A stretch of 64,000 bases of DNA, taken from contig NC_009675.1 in NCBI RefSeq assembly GCF_000017505.1, forward strand, positions 5,026,501 through 5,090,500. The letters are read 5' to 3'. The position numbers and the translations under genes were made by a program. Source of the DNA: Anaeromyxobacter sp. Fw109-5. Its GTDB lineage: Bacteria; Myxococcota; Myxococcia; Myxococcales; Anaeromyxobacteraceae. The notes under the pieces are model-generated. The model searched no databases, was not told where the DNA came from, and worked only from the letters and a program-made list of their open reading frames with translations. Every line of letters starts with the position of its first letter. Within the stretch, counting starts at the first letter, position 1. Positions 46,064 to 57,159 of the stretch are shown piece by piece.

Positions 46064-47515
46064 CTACCCGCCCAGCTTCCTCTTGAGGAGGGCGTTCACC
46101 ACGGCGGGGTTACCCTTGCCGCGCGTCTCCTTCATCACCTGCCCGACGAAGAAGCCGAGGAGCTTCTTGTTCCCGCCGCGGTAGCGCTCCACCTCACCCG
46201 CGCTCGCGGCGAGGACGCGGTCCACGGCGGCCTCGAGTGCGCCCTCGTCCGACACCTGCGCGAGCCCCTTCTCCCGCACCACCTCGGCCGGCTCGGCGCC
46301 GGAGCGGAAGACCTCCTCCACCACCTGCTTCGCGCCGGGCCCGCCGATGGTCTGCGCGTCCTGGAGGCGCAGGATCGCCGCGAGCTGCGCCGGCGCGATC
46401 CGCCACGCCGCGGGCTCCAGCGAGAGCTCGTTCGCCAGCCGGGCGACGTCGCCGTTGAGGAGGTTCGCGATCCGCTTGGCCGCGTCCGGCGAGGCGCCGT
46501 ACGCCGCGAGCGTCGCGTCGAAGAAGTCGCCGATGCCCTTGTCGGAGACGAGGAGCTCCGCGTCCTGGGCCGAGAGGCCGAGGTCGCGCTGGTAGCGCGC
46601 CGAGCGCGCCCGCGGGAGCTCCGGGAGCTCGCGCCGGATGCGCTCGACGAGCGCCTCGTCCACCAGCACGGGCGGCAGGTCCGGCTCCGGGAAGTAGCGG
46701 TAGTCGTGCGCCTCCTCCTTGGACCGCATCGAGCGCGTCTCCCCGCGATCGGGGTCGAAGAGCCGCGTCTCCTGGTCGACCTTGCCGCCGGACTCGATGA
46801 GCTCCACCTGCCGGCGCACCTCGTAGTCGATGGCCTGCCGCAGGAAGCGGAAGGAGTTCATGTTCTTGAGCTCGCAGCGCGTGCCGAGCCGGGTGGCGCC
46901 GCGGGGCATGACCGACACGTTCGCGTCGCAGCGGAACGACCCCTCCTGCAGGTTCCCGTCGTTCACGCCGAGCGCCATGAGGATGGCGCGCAGCGACTTG
47001 AGGTAGGCGATGGCCTCGTCGATCGAGCGGAGGTCCGGCTCCGAGACGATCTCGAGGAGCGGCACGCCGGCCCGGTTCAGGTCCACGCCGGAGCCCGCCG
47101 CGGTCACGTCGTGCACGTTCTTGCCCGCGTCCTCCTCCATGTGGATGCGGGTGAGGCGGATGCGCCGCGCCTCGCCGCCCACGGCGATGTCCACGCCGCC
47201 GCCGGAGCAGATGGGCAGCTCGTACTGCGAGATCTGGTAGCCCTTCGGCAGGTCCGGGTAGAAGTAGTTCTTCCGCGCGAACACGCTGCGGCGCTGGATC
47301 TCGCAGCCGAGGGCGAGCCCCGTGCGGATCGCCATCTCCACCACCGCGGCGTTCAGCGCGGGGAGCGCGCCGGGGAGCCCCAGGCAGACCGGGCAGACGT
47401 GGGTGTTGGGTGCGCCGCCGAACTCGGTGGGGCAGGCGCAGAAGATCTTGCTGCGGGTGAGGAGCTGGGCGTGGACCTCGAGCCCGAGGACCACCTGGAA
47501 GTCCGAGACCGGCAT
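46064..47515 (-). CDS. gatB: Aspartyl/glutamyl-tRNA amidotransferase subunit B
   Basis: A 483-residue subunit of GatCAB, which converts misacylated Glu-tRNA(Gln) and Asp-tRNA(Asn) to the correct amides. The kinase/cradle domain starts [20 protein letters not shown], with [24 protein letters not shown] and [12 protein letters not shown], and the C-terminal YqeY-like tail domain is complete. The ATG is at 47515, 2 bases after a small membrane gene that interrupts gatA-gatB. Confidence 0.97.
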   Translation of the reverse strand: MPVSDFQVVLGLEVHAQLLTRSKIFCACPTEFGGAPNTHVCPVCLGLPGALPALNAAVVEMAIRTGLALGCEIQRRSVFARKNYFYPDLPKGYQISQYELPICSGGGVDIAVGGEARRIRLTRIHMEEDAGKNVHDVTAAGSGVDLNRAGVPLLEIVSEPDLRSIDEAIAYLKSLRAILMALGVNDGNLQEGSFRCDANVSVMPRGATRLGTRCELKNMNSFRFLRQAIDYEVRRQVELIESGGKVDQETRLFDPDRGETRSMRSKEEAHDYRYFPEPDLPPVLVDEALVERIRRELPELPRARSARYQRDLGLSAQDAELLVSDKGIGDFFDATLAAYGASPDAAKRIANLLNGDVARLANELSLEPAAWRIAPAQLAAILRLQDAQTIGGPGAKQVVEEVFRSGAEPAEVVREKGLAQVSDEGALEAAVDRVLAASAGEVERYRGGNKKLLGFFVGQVMKETRGKGNPAVVNALLKRKLGG

Positions 47516-47517
47516 CG

Positions 47518-47952
47518 CTAGTGGGCCCCCTGGCGCGGGCCGAGCGCGCCGCCGGAGCCGGCCGGCGCGAGGCGGTTCCAGCGCCGATCGCTCGGGTAGA
47601 GGAAGGCGAGGGCGACGACGTCGAGCGCGAGCACCACGACGAGGCGCGCGTCGCGCGTGACGAGGTAGGCGACGAGCGGGAACAGCGCGGCCGCCTCGCA
47701 GAGCGACCAGCCCACGAGGAAGCGCGTGAGCGTCGCCGCCTCGCGTCCGCTGCCGCGCGCCGAGTAGAGGCGCGGCGGCAGGACCCGCGAGAGCGCCACG
47801 TTGAAGGCGGAGGCGGCGGCGGCCAGCCACAGGAAGAGCGTGCGGTGCTCGGTGGCCGGCGCGCCGCGATCGAGCGTCAGGGCGACGCCCAGGAAGGCGA
47901 GCGGCACGACGAGGAGCGCGGCCCAGAGCAGCGTGGCGATGCGGCGGGTCAT
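47518..47952 (-). CDS. Four-helix membrane protein of unknown function
   Basis: A 144-residue protein with four hydrophobic segments (about residues 8-28, 40-58, 75-97 and 102-118) and a polar tail. It lies between gatA (16 bases) and gatB (2 bases) on the same strand, so it must be co-transcribed with both. No family is recognised. Confidence 0.68.
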   Translation of the reverse strand: MTRRIATLLWAALLVVPLAFLGVALTLDRGAPATEHRTLFLWLAAAASAFNVALSRVLPPRLYSARGSGREAATLTRFLVGWSLCEAAALFPLVAYLVTRDARLVVVLALDVVALAFLYPSDRRWNRLAPAGSGGALGPRQGAH

Positions 47953-47968
47953 GGCGCGTGCCTCACGT

Positions 47969-49437
<1,469 letters not shown>

Positions 49438-49441
<4 letters not shown>

Positions 49442-49725
49442 TCGATGATCCTCGGCACCACGAAGAACGTCCCCTCGCGCGCGGGCGCGTTCGCGAGCGC
49501 CTCCTCCGGCGGGAGGCCCGGGCGGACCTCGTCCGGACGGGAGGGCACCCCCTCGGCGAGCGCGTGCGTCATCGGCTCGACCCCCGAGACGTCCAGCTCC
49601 GCGAGCTGGGCGACGTGATCGAGGATCGCCGAGAGCTGACCCGCGAAGGTGCGCTCCTCCTCGGGCGAAAGACGGAGGCGCGCCAGCGCGGCGATGCGCC
49701 GGACCTCGTCGAGCGTGAGCGACAT
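49438..49725 (-). CDS. gatC: Aspartyl/glutamyl-tRNA amidotransferase subunit C
   Basis: A 95-residue subunit that wraps GatA against GatB. It starts [20 protein letters not shown] and contains the family [21 protein letters not shown]. It overlaps gatA and lies 9 bases after the zinc-ribbon gene. Confidence 0.95.
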
Positions 49726-49734
49726 GCGGCGCGC

Positions 49735-50076
49735 CTAGACGGGCTTCTTCGTCTCGGGCTTGAACCAGTTGAGGATCGAGCTCATGACGCCCTTCGACTC
49801 GGGCTTCTCGATGTGCTCGAGCTCGCCCTGGTCGAGGAAGATGCCGTTGCAGGAGAAGCACACGTCGACGTCCACGCCGCGCAGCCGCACCTCGTGCATC
49901 TGCATCCCGCACTTGGGGCAGCGCATCCAGTGCAGCTCCTTCAGCCGCTGCTGCTCGGCGGCCTCGGTCTGCTTCTTCACCTGCAGCGCGAGCTTGCGCT
50001 TCTTCTCGGCGTCCTCGCGGACGAAGTACTCGTCTTCGGTGGTCGTCGCCTTCCCAGGTGTTCCGCGATCGGGCAT
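49735..50076 (-). CDS. TFIIB-type zinc-ribbon protein
   Basis: A 113-residue cytoplasmic protein. A charged, Lys/Gln-rich coiled N-terminal half precedes a zf-TFIIB zinc ribbon: [22 protein letters not shown] with [14 protein letters not shown]. The role of the family is unknown. ATG 50076 is preferred because GAGGAG lies 9 bases upstream; ATG 50085 would overlap the previous gene by four bases but leaves no spacing to that site. Confidence 0.78.
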   Translation of the reverse strand: MPDRGTPGKATTTEDEYFVREDAEKKRKLALQVKKQTEAAEQQRLKELHWMRCPKCGMQMHEVRLRGVDVDVCFSCNGIFLDQGELEHIEKPESKGVMSSILNWFKPETKKPV

Positions 50077-50081
50077 GTCGT

Positions 50082-51521
50082 TCATCTCCTCAGCTCGGCG
50101 ATGGCGTTGCGCGCGACGGCGGCCTCCTCACCGTCGGGGTGCTCCGCCAGGTATCTCTCGTAGCGGCGGATCGCGTCCGCGTCCCGTCCCTGCGCCCGGT
50201 ACGCCTCGGCGAGGCCCAGGAGCGCGTCCGCGTGAGCGGGGACGAGCTCCAGCGCGGCCTCGAAGCTGGCCGCGGCCGGGGCGTAGCGGGAGAGATCGAG
50301 ATAGCACAGCCCCCGCCCCGCCAGGGCGTCGGCGTTCTGAGGATCGTCCGAGGCGACCCGGCCGAACAGCTCCAGCGCGCCCCGGTAGTCGCCCCGCGCG
50401 CGGAGCCGGCCGGCCTCGGCGAGCAGGGCCTTCGGCCCGCGCGGGCGGCTCGGCTGCTGGGCGGCCTGGGCTTCGGTGGCAGGCGCGGCGGGCTCGGCGG
50501 ACGCGGAGACGACGGCCGTGCCGGCGGGTGAGGAGCCTGGCTGCGGGAGAGCCGCCACCACGGCCGGACCTTCCTCGACCGGGCTCGTTCCTCGGTTCCG
50601 GTCCGCGGCTTCGGAGGCGGAGCTCCCCTCGGTCGGGGTCGCGGTCGCGGTCGCGGTCGAGGTCGGGGTCGGGGTCGCGGTCGGGGTCGTCCCTCGACTC
50701 CGCTCCGCCGCCTCGGCGACGGAGCTACGCTCGGGATGAGCGGCCTGTGGGTCCACGCCCGCGGTCGGGGTCGCGTTCGCGGTCGGCCTCCCCCGCGCGA
50801 TCGCGGTCGAGACGACGCTCACCCCGGCGCGCACCTTCTCTTTCGCGCCGGGCACGAAGCCGTACGCGCCCGCCGCCGCGGCCACGAGGAGGAGGGCGGC
50901 CACGGCGCCCCAGAGCGCGGCGCGCCCCCGCCGTCGGACCGGCGAACGCGCGCGGGGCGCAGGGGCGGGAGCGGGCCTCGCCGCCGGCGGCCGCGCCAGC
51001 GTGGCGGGGGGCGGGAGCGGCAGCGCGGGAGGCGGAAACCCCGAGGGCGGCGGGGGCGGGACGCGCGGGGGGCGGGGGGTCTCGACGGGCGTCGCGCGGG
51101 CGCGCTCCGCCTGCTCCACCACCGCGAAGAAGCTGCCGAGCTCCTCGATCTCGCCGAGCCGCTTCCAGGTGTCGCCGCCCGCCGAGATCTCGGCCTCGCG
51201 GGCGATCTTCCCCTCCACGATCCACTTCTGCACGGTGGTGAGCTCGCGGCAGGTGAGGACGCCGCCGCCGGGGCTGCGCACGCGCCACTCCCGCGGCTCG
51301 CTGCGCGGCGGGGCGCCGCCGCTCGGGCGCGCGGCGGCGCTCGCCGGCAGGGGCGCGCGGTCGAGCTCGCCCGGCTTCACCGGCACGGTGACGACGAGCT
51401 CCTTCTTCTTCACCTTGAAGAGGTGCCCGCAGTTGGTGCACTGCACGGCCAGGCCCGACGGCGTGACCTGCTCGTCGTCGAAGACGTACTGGGCCTTGCA
51501 GCGCTCGCAGCGGACGTCCAT
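50082..51521 (-). CDS. MJ0042 zinc-ribbon / GYF-like / TM / TPR protein (GltJ-like plan)
   Basis: A 479-residue protein. Order: MJ0042-type zinc ribbon (C5, C8, C28, C31), a GYF_2-like domain (about residues 78-130, [17 protein letters not shown]), a Pro-rich stretch, one membrane helix near 205-228, a Thr/Pro/Ala-rich linker (about 238-300) and three or more TPR repeats at the C-terminus (periplasmic if the zinc ribbon is inside). The N-terminal plan recalls myxobacterial motility protein GltJ/AgmX; that is inference. The linker is encoded by repeat family B: GGTCGG hexamers give Thr-Pro/Thr-Ala pairs and the hairpin gives [17 protein letters not shown]. It starts the gat gene run. Confidence 0.78.
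   Translation of the reverse strand: MDVRCERCKAQYVFDDEQVTPSGLAVQCTNCGHLFKVKKKELVVTVPVKPGELDRAPLPASAAARPSGGAPPRSEPREWRVRSPGGGVLTCRELTTVQKWIVEGKIAREAEISAGGDTWKRLGEIEELGSFFAVVEQAERARATPVETPRPPRVPPPPPSGFPPPALPLPPPATLARPPAARPAPAPAPRARSPVRRRGRAALWGAVAALLLVAAAAGAYGFVPGAKEKVRAGVSVVSTAIARGRPTANATPTAGVDPQAAHPERSSVAEAAERSRGTTPTATPTPTSTATATATPTEGSSASEAADRNRGTSPVEEGPAVVAALPQPGSSPAGTAVVSASAEPAAPATEAQAAQQPSRPRGPKALLAEAGRLRARGDYRGALELFGRVASDDPQNADALAGRGLCYLDLSRYAPAAASFEAALELVPAHADALLGLAEAYRAQGRDADAIRRYERYLAEHPDGEEAAVARNAIAELRR
50634..50745. repeat. Repeat family B copy inside a coding region
   Basis: A GGTCGG/GGTCGC hexamer tract (50634-50690) is followed by the same hairpin block as at 14563-14617 (CCCTCGACTCCGCTCCG ... 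CGCTCGGGATGA). A diverged second half-copy lies at 50588-50634. The element is in frame and codes for a Thr/Pro linker. Confidence 0.65.
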
Positions 51522-51584
51522 GGCGCTCCGAAAAGTCGCGAGTTCTCGCGGATCTTACGCGAGGTCACCGCACCCGCCGAAAAA

Positions 51585-51612
51585 TTGACCCTCGGGGCCC
51601 CCCCGATATCCT
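51585..51612 (+). promoter_or_regulatory. Sigma-70-like promoter of ftsK
   Basis: TTGACC (51585-51590) and TATCCT (51607-51612) are 16 bases apart, about 100 bases before the ftsK start and divergent from the zinc-ribbon gene. Confidence 0.55.
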
Positions 51613-51713
51613 CCGAGGGACGAGGCCTCGTCCAGCGGAGGCGGGCCCGGGTGCGCCTGCGCGGCAGCACCGGCGCGGGCGTTTCACGGAGCGAGGGGCA
51701 GGTGGTCGCGCGC

Positions 51714-54488
51714 ATGGGCAAGGCCAGGTCGAACCGTCGTCTTCCCGAGAAGGAGCGCTCGAAGAAGGGCGACAAGGAGTCGCGCGCCGCGGGCAAGGCG
51801 GCGCCGCGCACCGGGATGGCCCGGGACATCGGCGCCGTGGTGCTCCTCGCGCTCGCCGCGACGAGCGGCCTCGCCTTCGCGACCTACTCCTCGCTGGACG
51901 GCGCGCTCATCGCGCGCGGCATGGCGCCCTCGAACCTCGTCGGCCCCGTGGGCCACCGGCTCGCCGGCGGCGTGTACGGCGTGCTCGGGTTCTCCGCGCT
52001 GGTCCTCCCCGTCGCCCTCGGCGCCGCCGCCTGGCGGCTCTTCCGCGGCGCGCCGCCGCGGCTCACCATCGTGGGCGCGCTCGCCTACGCGGTGCTGACG
52101 CTGTGCGTCGCGACGCTCGGCCACCTCGCCCTGGGCGGCCACCAGCTCGCCTCGTTCCCGGCGGGCGGCGCGGTGGGGCGGGCGCTCAGCGCGAGCGCGG
52201 AGGGGCTCCTCTCGACGTGGGGCAGCGCGATCGTGGTCACGGCCACCGCGCTCGTGGCGCTCATCGTCGCCGCGGACGTGAAGCCCCAGACCATCGTCGG
52301 CCTGCTGGCGGACGCCGCGCGCGGGCTGTTCGGGTTCGCCACCGATCGGGTGGCCGCCGCGGTCGAGGAGCACCGCATCGCGGTGGCCGAGCTGCGCGCC
52401 GAGGAGGCCGCGGACCGCCAGCGCCGCGCCGGCTCCGAGGCGCTCGCCGAGGACGACACCATCGAGGCGAGCGACGACGACTCGCGCGCGGAGGCCCGCG
52501 CCGTCGCCGGCGCCCTCGCGCTCGAGCACGCCCGCCGCACCGGCTTCGAGGATCCGGCCTGGGTGAGCGGCCTCGGTCCGCCCGCTCCCGCCGACGAGGA
52601 GCCGGAGCCGCCCGCCGAGCCGGCCCGGAAGAAGCGCAAGGCGCGCGACGAGAAGGAGCCCGCCGAGGCGAAGTCCGAGGCGAGGCCCGCCGCGGTGGAG
52701 CTGCCGCCTTCCGAGGCCGCCGCCCCGGAGCCGCTGCCGGAGCCGCCGGCGAGGCCCGAGATCGTCGTGTCCCAGGCGATGCTCGAGCGCAGCAAGAAGA
52801 AGGAGAAGAAGAAGGAGGCCCCGGCGTTCGCCTTCACGAAGGCCGGCGACGTCTTCAAGCTCCCCTCCACCGACATCCTCGACGCCCACGAGGAGAAGGC
52901 GAAGGCGGTCGACGAGCAGGCGCTCACGCGGACCGCCGACGTCATCGTCGCGACCCTCCGCCAGCACGGCATCGAGGGCGCGATCAAGCACATCCGGCCG
53001 GGCCCGGTGGTGACGCTCTACGAGTTCTCCCCGGTGGCCGGCGTGAAGCTCGCGCGCATCGAGAACCTCGACAAGGAGCTCACCATGGCGCTCAGCGCCA
53101 TGCGGATCCGCATCATCGCGCCGATCCCGGGCAAGGGGGTCGTGGGCATCGAGGTGCCGAACCGCGATCGCGCCACCGTCTACCTGCGCGACATCCTCGA
53201 GTCCGACGCGTTCGCCACGGCGGGTGGCTTCATGCCGCTCGGCCTCGGCAAGAACATCGAGGGCATCCCGTACTGCGTCGACCTCCAGAAGATGCCCCAC
53301 CTCCTCATCGCGGGCACCACCGGCTCCGGCAAGTCGGTGGGGCTCAACACCATGATCTGCTCGCTCCTCTACCGGCAGACGCCGGCCGAGGTGCGGATGA
53401 TCATGGTCGATCCGAAGATGACGGAGCTGACGCTCTACGAGGACATCCCGCACCTGCTGCTGCCCGTCGTCACCGATCCGCAGAAGGCCGCGCGCGCCCT
53501 GCAGTGGGCGGTGGACGAGATGGAGCGCCGCACGCAGGTCCTCGCCGACACTGGCTCGAAGGACCTGAAGAGCTACAACGGCAAGGTCGAGAAGCTCCGC
53601 GCCGAGCAGCGCACCTTCGAGGAGAAGGACGCGCCGCCGCCCCGCAAGCTGGTGGTGGTGGACGAGGTGGCGGGCGAGACCGAGGAGGAGGCCGCGCTGC
53701 GGGCCGCTGCAGCTCCGGTCGCGCAGGAGCCCGTGCAGGCGAGCCCCGAGTTCGAGGACCCCACCGTCCCGCCGCCCGCCGACCCGGTGGCGGCGCGCGA
53801 CGAGCGGAAGCTCCCGCAGAAGCTGCCGTACATCGTGGTGGTCATCGACGAGCTCGCCGACCTCATGATGACCGCGCCGCGCGAGGTGGAGATCTCCCTC
53901 GCCCGGCTCGCCCAGAAGGCGCGCGCCACCGGCATCCACCTCATGGTCGCGACGCAGCGGCCCTCGACCGACGTCATCACCGGGATGATCAAGAACAACT
54001 TCCCGGCCCGCATCAGCTTCCGCCTCGCCTCGCGCCACGACTCGCAGACCATCATCAACGGCCCCGGCGCGGAGACCCTCCTCGGCGACGGCGACATGCT
54101 GGTCCTCACCGCCACCCAGCCCGTCACCCGCGTGCAGGGCGCGTTCGTGTCGGAGGAGGAGCTCCAGCGCGTGGTGGAGTTCCTCAAGGAGCAGGGGAAG
54201 CCGGTCTACGACGACTCGATCCTGAAGGCGCGCGAGGGCGGCGGCGACGGCCGCTACGACTCCGACGAGGACGACCCGGTCTACGACCAGGCCCTCGACC
54301 TCGTCTCGCGGATGGAGGAGGTGTCGGTCTCGAAGCTCCAGCGCGAGATGCGGCTCGGCTACAACAAGGCCGCGAAGATCATCGAGCGCATGGAGCGCGA
54401 GGGCGTCGTCGGTCCGGCGAACGGCGTGAAGCCGCGCCAGGTGCTCATCCGCCCCGTGGGCGAGGTGTCGCCGGTGCCGAACGTGTAG
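51714..54488 (+). CDS. ftsK: DNA translocase FtsK
   Basis: A 924-residue septal DNA pump. Four membrane helices (about residues 35-200) are followed by an acidic/Pro linker (to about 390), the alpha/beta motor with Walker A GTTGSGKSVGLN and Walker B YIVVVIDELADLM, and the gamma winged-helix domain at the C-terminus (DPVYDQALDLVSRMEEVSVS) that reads KOPS-type sites. Between the motor core and Walker B there is an insertion of roughly 60-70 residues rich in Glu, Ala and Pro. An in-frame GTG at 51702 lies closer to a GAGGGG site and is an alternative start. FtsK segregates the chromosome terminus and activates XerCD/dif. Confidence 0.95.
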   Translation: MGKARSNRRLPEKERSKKGDKESRAAGKAAPRTGMARDIGAVVLLALAATSGLAFATYSSLDGALIARGMAPSNLVGPVGHRLAGGVYGVLGFSALVLPVALGAAAWRLFRGAPPRLTIVGALAYAVLTLCVATLGHLALGGHQLASFPAGGAVGRALSASAEGLLSTWGSAIVVTATALVALIVAADVKPQTIVGLLADAARGLFGFATDRVAAAVEEHRIAVAELRAEEAADRQRRAGSEALAEDDTIEASDDDSRAEARAVAGALALEHARRTGFEDPAWVSGLGPPAPADEEPEPPAEPARKKRKARDEKEPAEAKSEARPAAVELPPSEAAAPEPLPEPPARPEIVVSQAMLERSKKKEKKKEAPAFAFTKAGDVFKLPSTDILDAHEEKAKAVDEQALTRTADVIVATLRQHGIEGAIKHIRPGPVVTLYEFSPVAGVKLARIENLDKELTMALSAMRIRIIAPIPGKGVVGIEVPNRDRATVYLRDILESDAFATAGGFMPLGLGKNIEGIPYCVDLQKMPHLLIAGTTGSGKSVGLNTMICSLLYRQTPAEVRMIMVDPKMTELTLYEDIPHLLLPVVTDPQKAARALQWAVDEMERRTQVLADTGSKDLKSYNGKVEKLRAEQRTFEEKDAPPPRKLVVVDEVAGETEEEAALRAAAAPVAQEPVQASPEFEDPTVPPPADPVAARDERKLPQKLPYIVVVIDELADLMMTAPREVEISLARLAQKARATGIHLMVATQRPSTDVITGMIKNNFPARISFRLASRHDSQTIINGPGAETLLGDGDMLVLTATQPVTRVQGAFVSEEELQRVVEFLKEQGKPVYDDSILKAREGGGDGRYDSDEDDPVYDQALDLVSRMEEVSVSKLQREMRLGYNKAAKIIERMEREGVVGPANGVKPRQVLIRPVGEVSPVPNV

Positions 54489-54576
54489 CGCGGGAGCTGG
54501 GCTTCGGCCTTCACGCTCACTGGTCCGGCGGAGGCGTCCGCGAGGCCGGCGCCTCTCCGGGGGCCCGAGAGCCGCC

Positions 54577-55188
54577 TCACACCCGCATCCGCTTCTCCTC
54601 GCCGCGCACCAGCCGCCGGATGTTCTCGCGGTGGCGCACCACGATGAGCGCGGCGAGCGCGAGGCCGGCCCAGCTCACCGGGCTCGTCCAGCCGTGGGCC
54701 ACGAACGTCCCGAGCACGCACACCGCGGTGCCGGAGAGGGAGCCCACCGAGGAGATGCGCGTCGCGCCGTAGGCGACGCCGTAGGTGACGGCGCCGGCGA
54801 GGGCGGCCCAGGGCGAGAGCACGAGGAAGATGCCGAGGCCCGTGGCGACCCCTTTGCCTCCCCTGAACCCGAGCCACACCGGGTAGAGGTGCCCGACGAA
54901 GGCGGCGAGCGCGACGAGCACGGTGAAGAGCTCGGCCCGCGGCGTGCCGGCGAGGAGCCAGCGGGCGACGAGGATCGGGACGATCGCCTTCGCGGCGTCG
55001 AGGAGCAGCACGGCGATCCCGAGCTTCTTGCCGCCGGCCCGCGCGACGTTGGTCGCCCCGATGTTCCCCGAGCCGACCTGGCGCACGTCCACCCCGAGCA
55101 CGAACCGCCCGAGCACGACGCCGAAGGGGATCGAGCCCGCGAGGTAGCCCGCGGCGACGAGGACGAGACCGAGCACCGTGTCGCTCAC
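54577..55188 (-). CDS. plsY: Glycerol-3-phosphate acyltransferase PlsY
   Basis: A 203-residue integral membrane enzyme that acylates glycerol 3-phosphate from acyl phosphate, the first step of phospholipid synthesis. The three conserved loops are GSIPFGVVLGR, GSGNIGATNVAR and GHLYPVWLGFRGGKGVATGLG. The GTG start at 55188 overlaps the DUF2752 stop (GTGA). It is convergent with ftsK. Confidence 0.95.
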   Translation of the reverse strand: MSDTVLGLVLVAAGYLAGSIPFGVVLGRFVLGVDVRQVGSGNIGATNVARAGGKKLGIAVLLLDAAKAIVPILVARWLLAGTPRAELFTVLVALAAFVGHLYPVWLGFRGGKGVATGLGIFLVLSPWAALAGAVTYGVAYGATRISSVGSLSGTAVCVLGTFVAHGWTSPVSWAGLALAALIVVRHRENIRRLVRGEEKRMRV

Positions 55189-55598
55189 GAGCGGAGCTCC
55201 CGCAGGACGAGGAACGCCCAGTTGCCGAGGAGTGCCACCAGCCCGAGCGCGACCGCGCAGCGCGCCGCCCGCTCGGAGGGAACGGGCAAGGGCGCGCCGA
55301 GCGCGGCGCGCGCGAGGTCGAGCGCGGCGAAGAGCCAGGCCGCGGCGGCGAGCGCCGCGCCGAGCGGGCTCGCGGCGACCGCGGAGGCGACCTCGCCGTG
55401 GGCGAGGTGGACGAACGCGTGGGTCATGCCGCACGTGGCGCAGGGGATGCCGGCCAGCCCGCGCATCGGACAGACGAACGGGAGCGAGAGCAGCGGGAGG
55501 AACCGCGCCGCGAGGAACGACAGCGCGCCCATGATCGCGAACACCTCGGCGTGCCCGAAGCGCGAGGTCCGCCGCCACCGTACCGCGCTCGTGATCAC
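55185..55598 (-). CDS. DUF2752 membrane protein
   Basis: A 137-residue protein with three hydrophobic segments and the DUF2752 signature VCPMRGLAGIPCATCGMTHAF, a Cys-containing loop of unknown function. The GTG start at 55598 and its stop both lie in GTGA overlaps, with the Yip1 gene and plsY respectively, so the three form one unit. Confidence 0.83.
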   Translation of the reverse strand: MITSAVRWRRTSRFGHAEVFAIMGALSFLAARFLPLLSLPFVCPMRGLAGIPCATCGMTHAFVHLAHGEVASAVAASPLGAALAAAAWLFAALDLARAALGAPLPVPSERAARCAVALGLVALLGNWAFLVLRELRS

Positions 55599-56734
55599 AG
55601 GCTCACCGAGTGCGTGCCGCCCTGCAGCACCCCGCCGAACCCGAGCCCGGCCGCGGCGCAGCAGGAGCAGATCACGATCAGCAGGAGCGGGGACAGCACC
55701 GCGAAGGTGGACTTCCCGGGGCCGCAGCGCTGCGTCTCCCCGAGCCCGACGATCATGGCCACCGCCGCCCACCCGAGCGCGAGCAGCCCGCCGCAGCCGG
55801 GCACCACGAGCAGCAGGTTCAGGCCGAACGCGTACGCCACCGCGGTCAGCGTGGCGTTGAACCCGCGCGGCGCCCCGCGGACGAGGAGCAGGATGCCGTG
55901 GACGATGGCCGACCACAGGTAGACGCCGATGATCGCGGCGAGCGGCGCGAGCACGATCTGCGCGACCGTCGAGGAGCCGGACAGGCTCTCCACGTACATG
56001 CGCACGTAGCGCGCCTGCTCCTCGGGCATGCCCTCCGCGACGGCCTCGAGCATCTCCGCGACGCGGCTCCCGGTCGCGAGGCTGTAGAACCCCTGGAAGA
56101 TGTTACCAATGGTGTAGGCGATCACCGCGAAGAGCACGGCGGCGCCGGGCTGGTCCACGCGCACGCGCCGGAAGAAGGCGCCGGGGTGCAGGGCCACGAG
56201 CTTCCAGGTCTCGAAGAACGAGGAGACGAGGCCGCGCTGGCGCCGCTCGGCGAACGGGGCGGGCTGCTCGGGACCCTGCGGGCCCCGCGGACCGCCGGGG
56301 CCCCCGGGACCACCCCAGCCGCCTCCGGGGGGAGGTCCCCACCCTCCTCCCGGCGGGCCACCCCAGCCGCCCCCAGGTCCGTAGCCGCCGGGGGGCGGCC
56401 CGGGCGGAGGCGGCAGCTCCGGGCCACGCGGGGCGGCGTGCTCCGGAGGCGCAGGCGGCGCGCCCCAGGACGGCTGCTTCGAGCCGCGCATCCACGCGGG
56501 CTCGGGCGCCGGGGCCTCGGCCCGGGGCAGCTCGCCGGGCGGCGGCGGGGGAGCGGCCTCCGGCGCCGCCTCGGCGGGAGCCGCGGGCTCAGGCGGGGGA
56601 GGCGGCGCGCCCGCGGGCGGCAGCGGCGCGTTGGGATCGGTGAGGAGCAGCTCCGCGCCGCAGTGCGGGCACCTCTGGCGCCCGAAGGTGTCGGTCTGGA
56701 AGGTGCCCTGGCAGCGCGCGCAGCGAGCGATCAT
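55595..56734 (-). CDS. Zinc-ribbon Yip1 membrane protein with Pro/Gly linker
   Basis: A 379-residue protein: zinc ribbon at residues 1-28 (C5, C8, C22, C25), then about 140 residues of Pro/Gly/Ala low-complexity linker with GGGWG-type repeats, then a Yip1 domain with five membrane segments (from about residue 185). It resembles the first gene of the exporter operon only in the Yip1 domain. A DUF2752 protein follows in overlap; both may act on the membrane, but no function is known. Confidence 0.8.
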   Translation of the reverse strand: MIARCARCQGTFQTDTFGRQRCPHCGAELLLTDPNAPLPPAGAPPPPPEPAAPAEAAPEAAPPPPPGELPRAEAPAPEPAWMRGSKQPSWGAPPAPPEHAAPRGPELPPPPGPPPGGYGPGGGWGGPPGGGWGPPPGGGWGGPGGPGGPRGPQGPEQPAPFAERRQRGLVSSFFETWKLVALHPGAFFRRVRVDQPGAAVLFAVIAYTIGNIFQGFYSLATGSRVAEMLEAVAEGMPEEQARYVRMYVESLSGSSTVAQIVLAPLAAIIGVYLWSAIVHGILLLVRGAPRGFNATLTAVAYAFGLNLLLVVPGCGGLLALGWAAVAMIVGLGETQRCGPGKSTFAVLSPLLLIVICSCCAAAGLGFGGVLQGGTHSVSL

Positions 56735-56763
56735 GCCGCGAGCTTACCCCGGCGCGTGCCGCC

Positions 56764-56781
56764 GTGCCCTGAGCTTGTCGA
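56764..56781. repeat. Diverged REP-like element (family A)
   Basis: CCCTGAGCTTGTCGACGG is a variant of the family A core, in the 119-base gap between nuoK and the Yip1 gene. A second, weaker half (GAAGGGCGCTCACCCCGAG) follows near 56808. Confidence 0.5.
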
Positions 56782-56853
56782 CGGCCCGCTCGCCCTCGGC
56801 GCCCGGCGAAGGGCGCTCACCCCGAGCCGGTCCGTCGAGGTCGCGCCGCCGCG

Positions 56854-57156
56854 TCACTCGTGCAGCGCGCGGACCTCGTCGATGTTCACCGTGCCGCGCG
56901 TGCGGTAGATGGCGATGACCACCGCGAGCCCGACCGCCGCCTCGGCCGCCGCGACCGCGATGACGAAGAAGGCGATCGCGTGGCCGCCCACGTCACCCGT
57001 CTGCCGGGCGAACGCGAGGAACGTGAGGTTCGCCGCGTTGAGCATCAGCTCGACGCTCATCATGACGATGAGGGCGTTGCGCTTGAGGAGGACGCCGGAG
57101 AGCCCGATGGTGAAGAGCATCGCGGCGAGCCACAGATACCAGGTGACGGGGACCAT
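56854..57156 (-). CDS. nuoK: NADH-quinone oxidoreductase subunit K
   Basis: A 100-residue complex I membrane subunit with three helices and the conserved glutamates in [19 protein letters not shown] and [17 protein letters not shown], part of the proton path. It is 3 bases after nuoJ. The next complex I genes (nuoL, M, N) do not follow. Confidence 0.96.
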   Translation of the reverse strand: MVPVTWYLWLAAMLFTIGLSGVLLKRNALIVMMSVELMLNAANLTFLAFARQTGDVGGHAIAFFVIAVAAAEAAVGLAVVIAIYRTRGTVNIDEVRALHE

Positions 57157-57159
57157 GGC

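Noticed and set aside
54489-54576. Terminator between ftsK and plsY
   Set aside because: Only a 6-bp stem with a 13-base loop (GAGGCG / CGCCTC) could be found, too weak to list.
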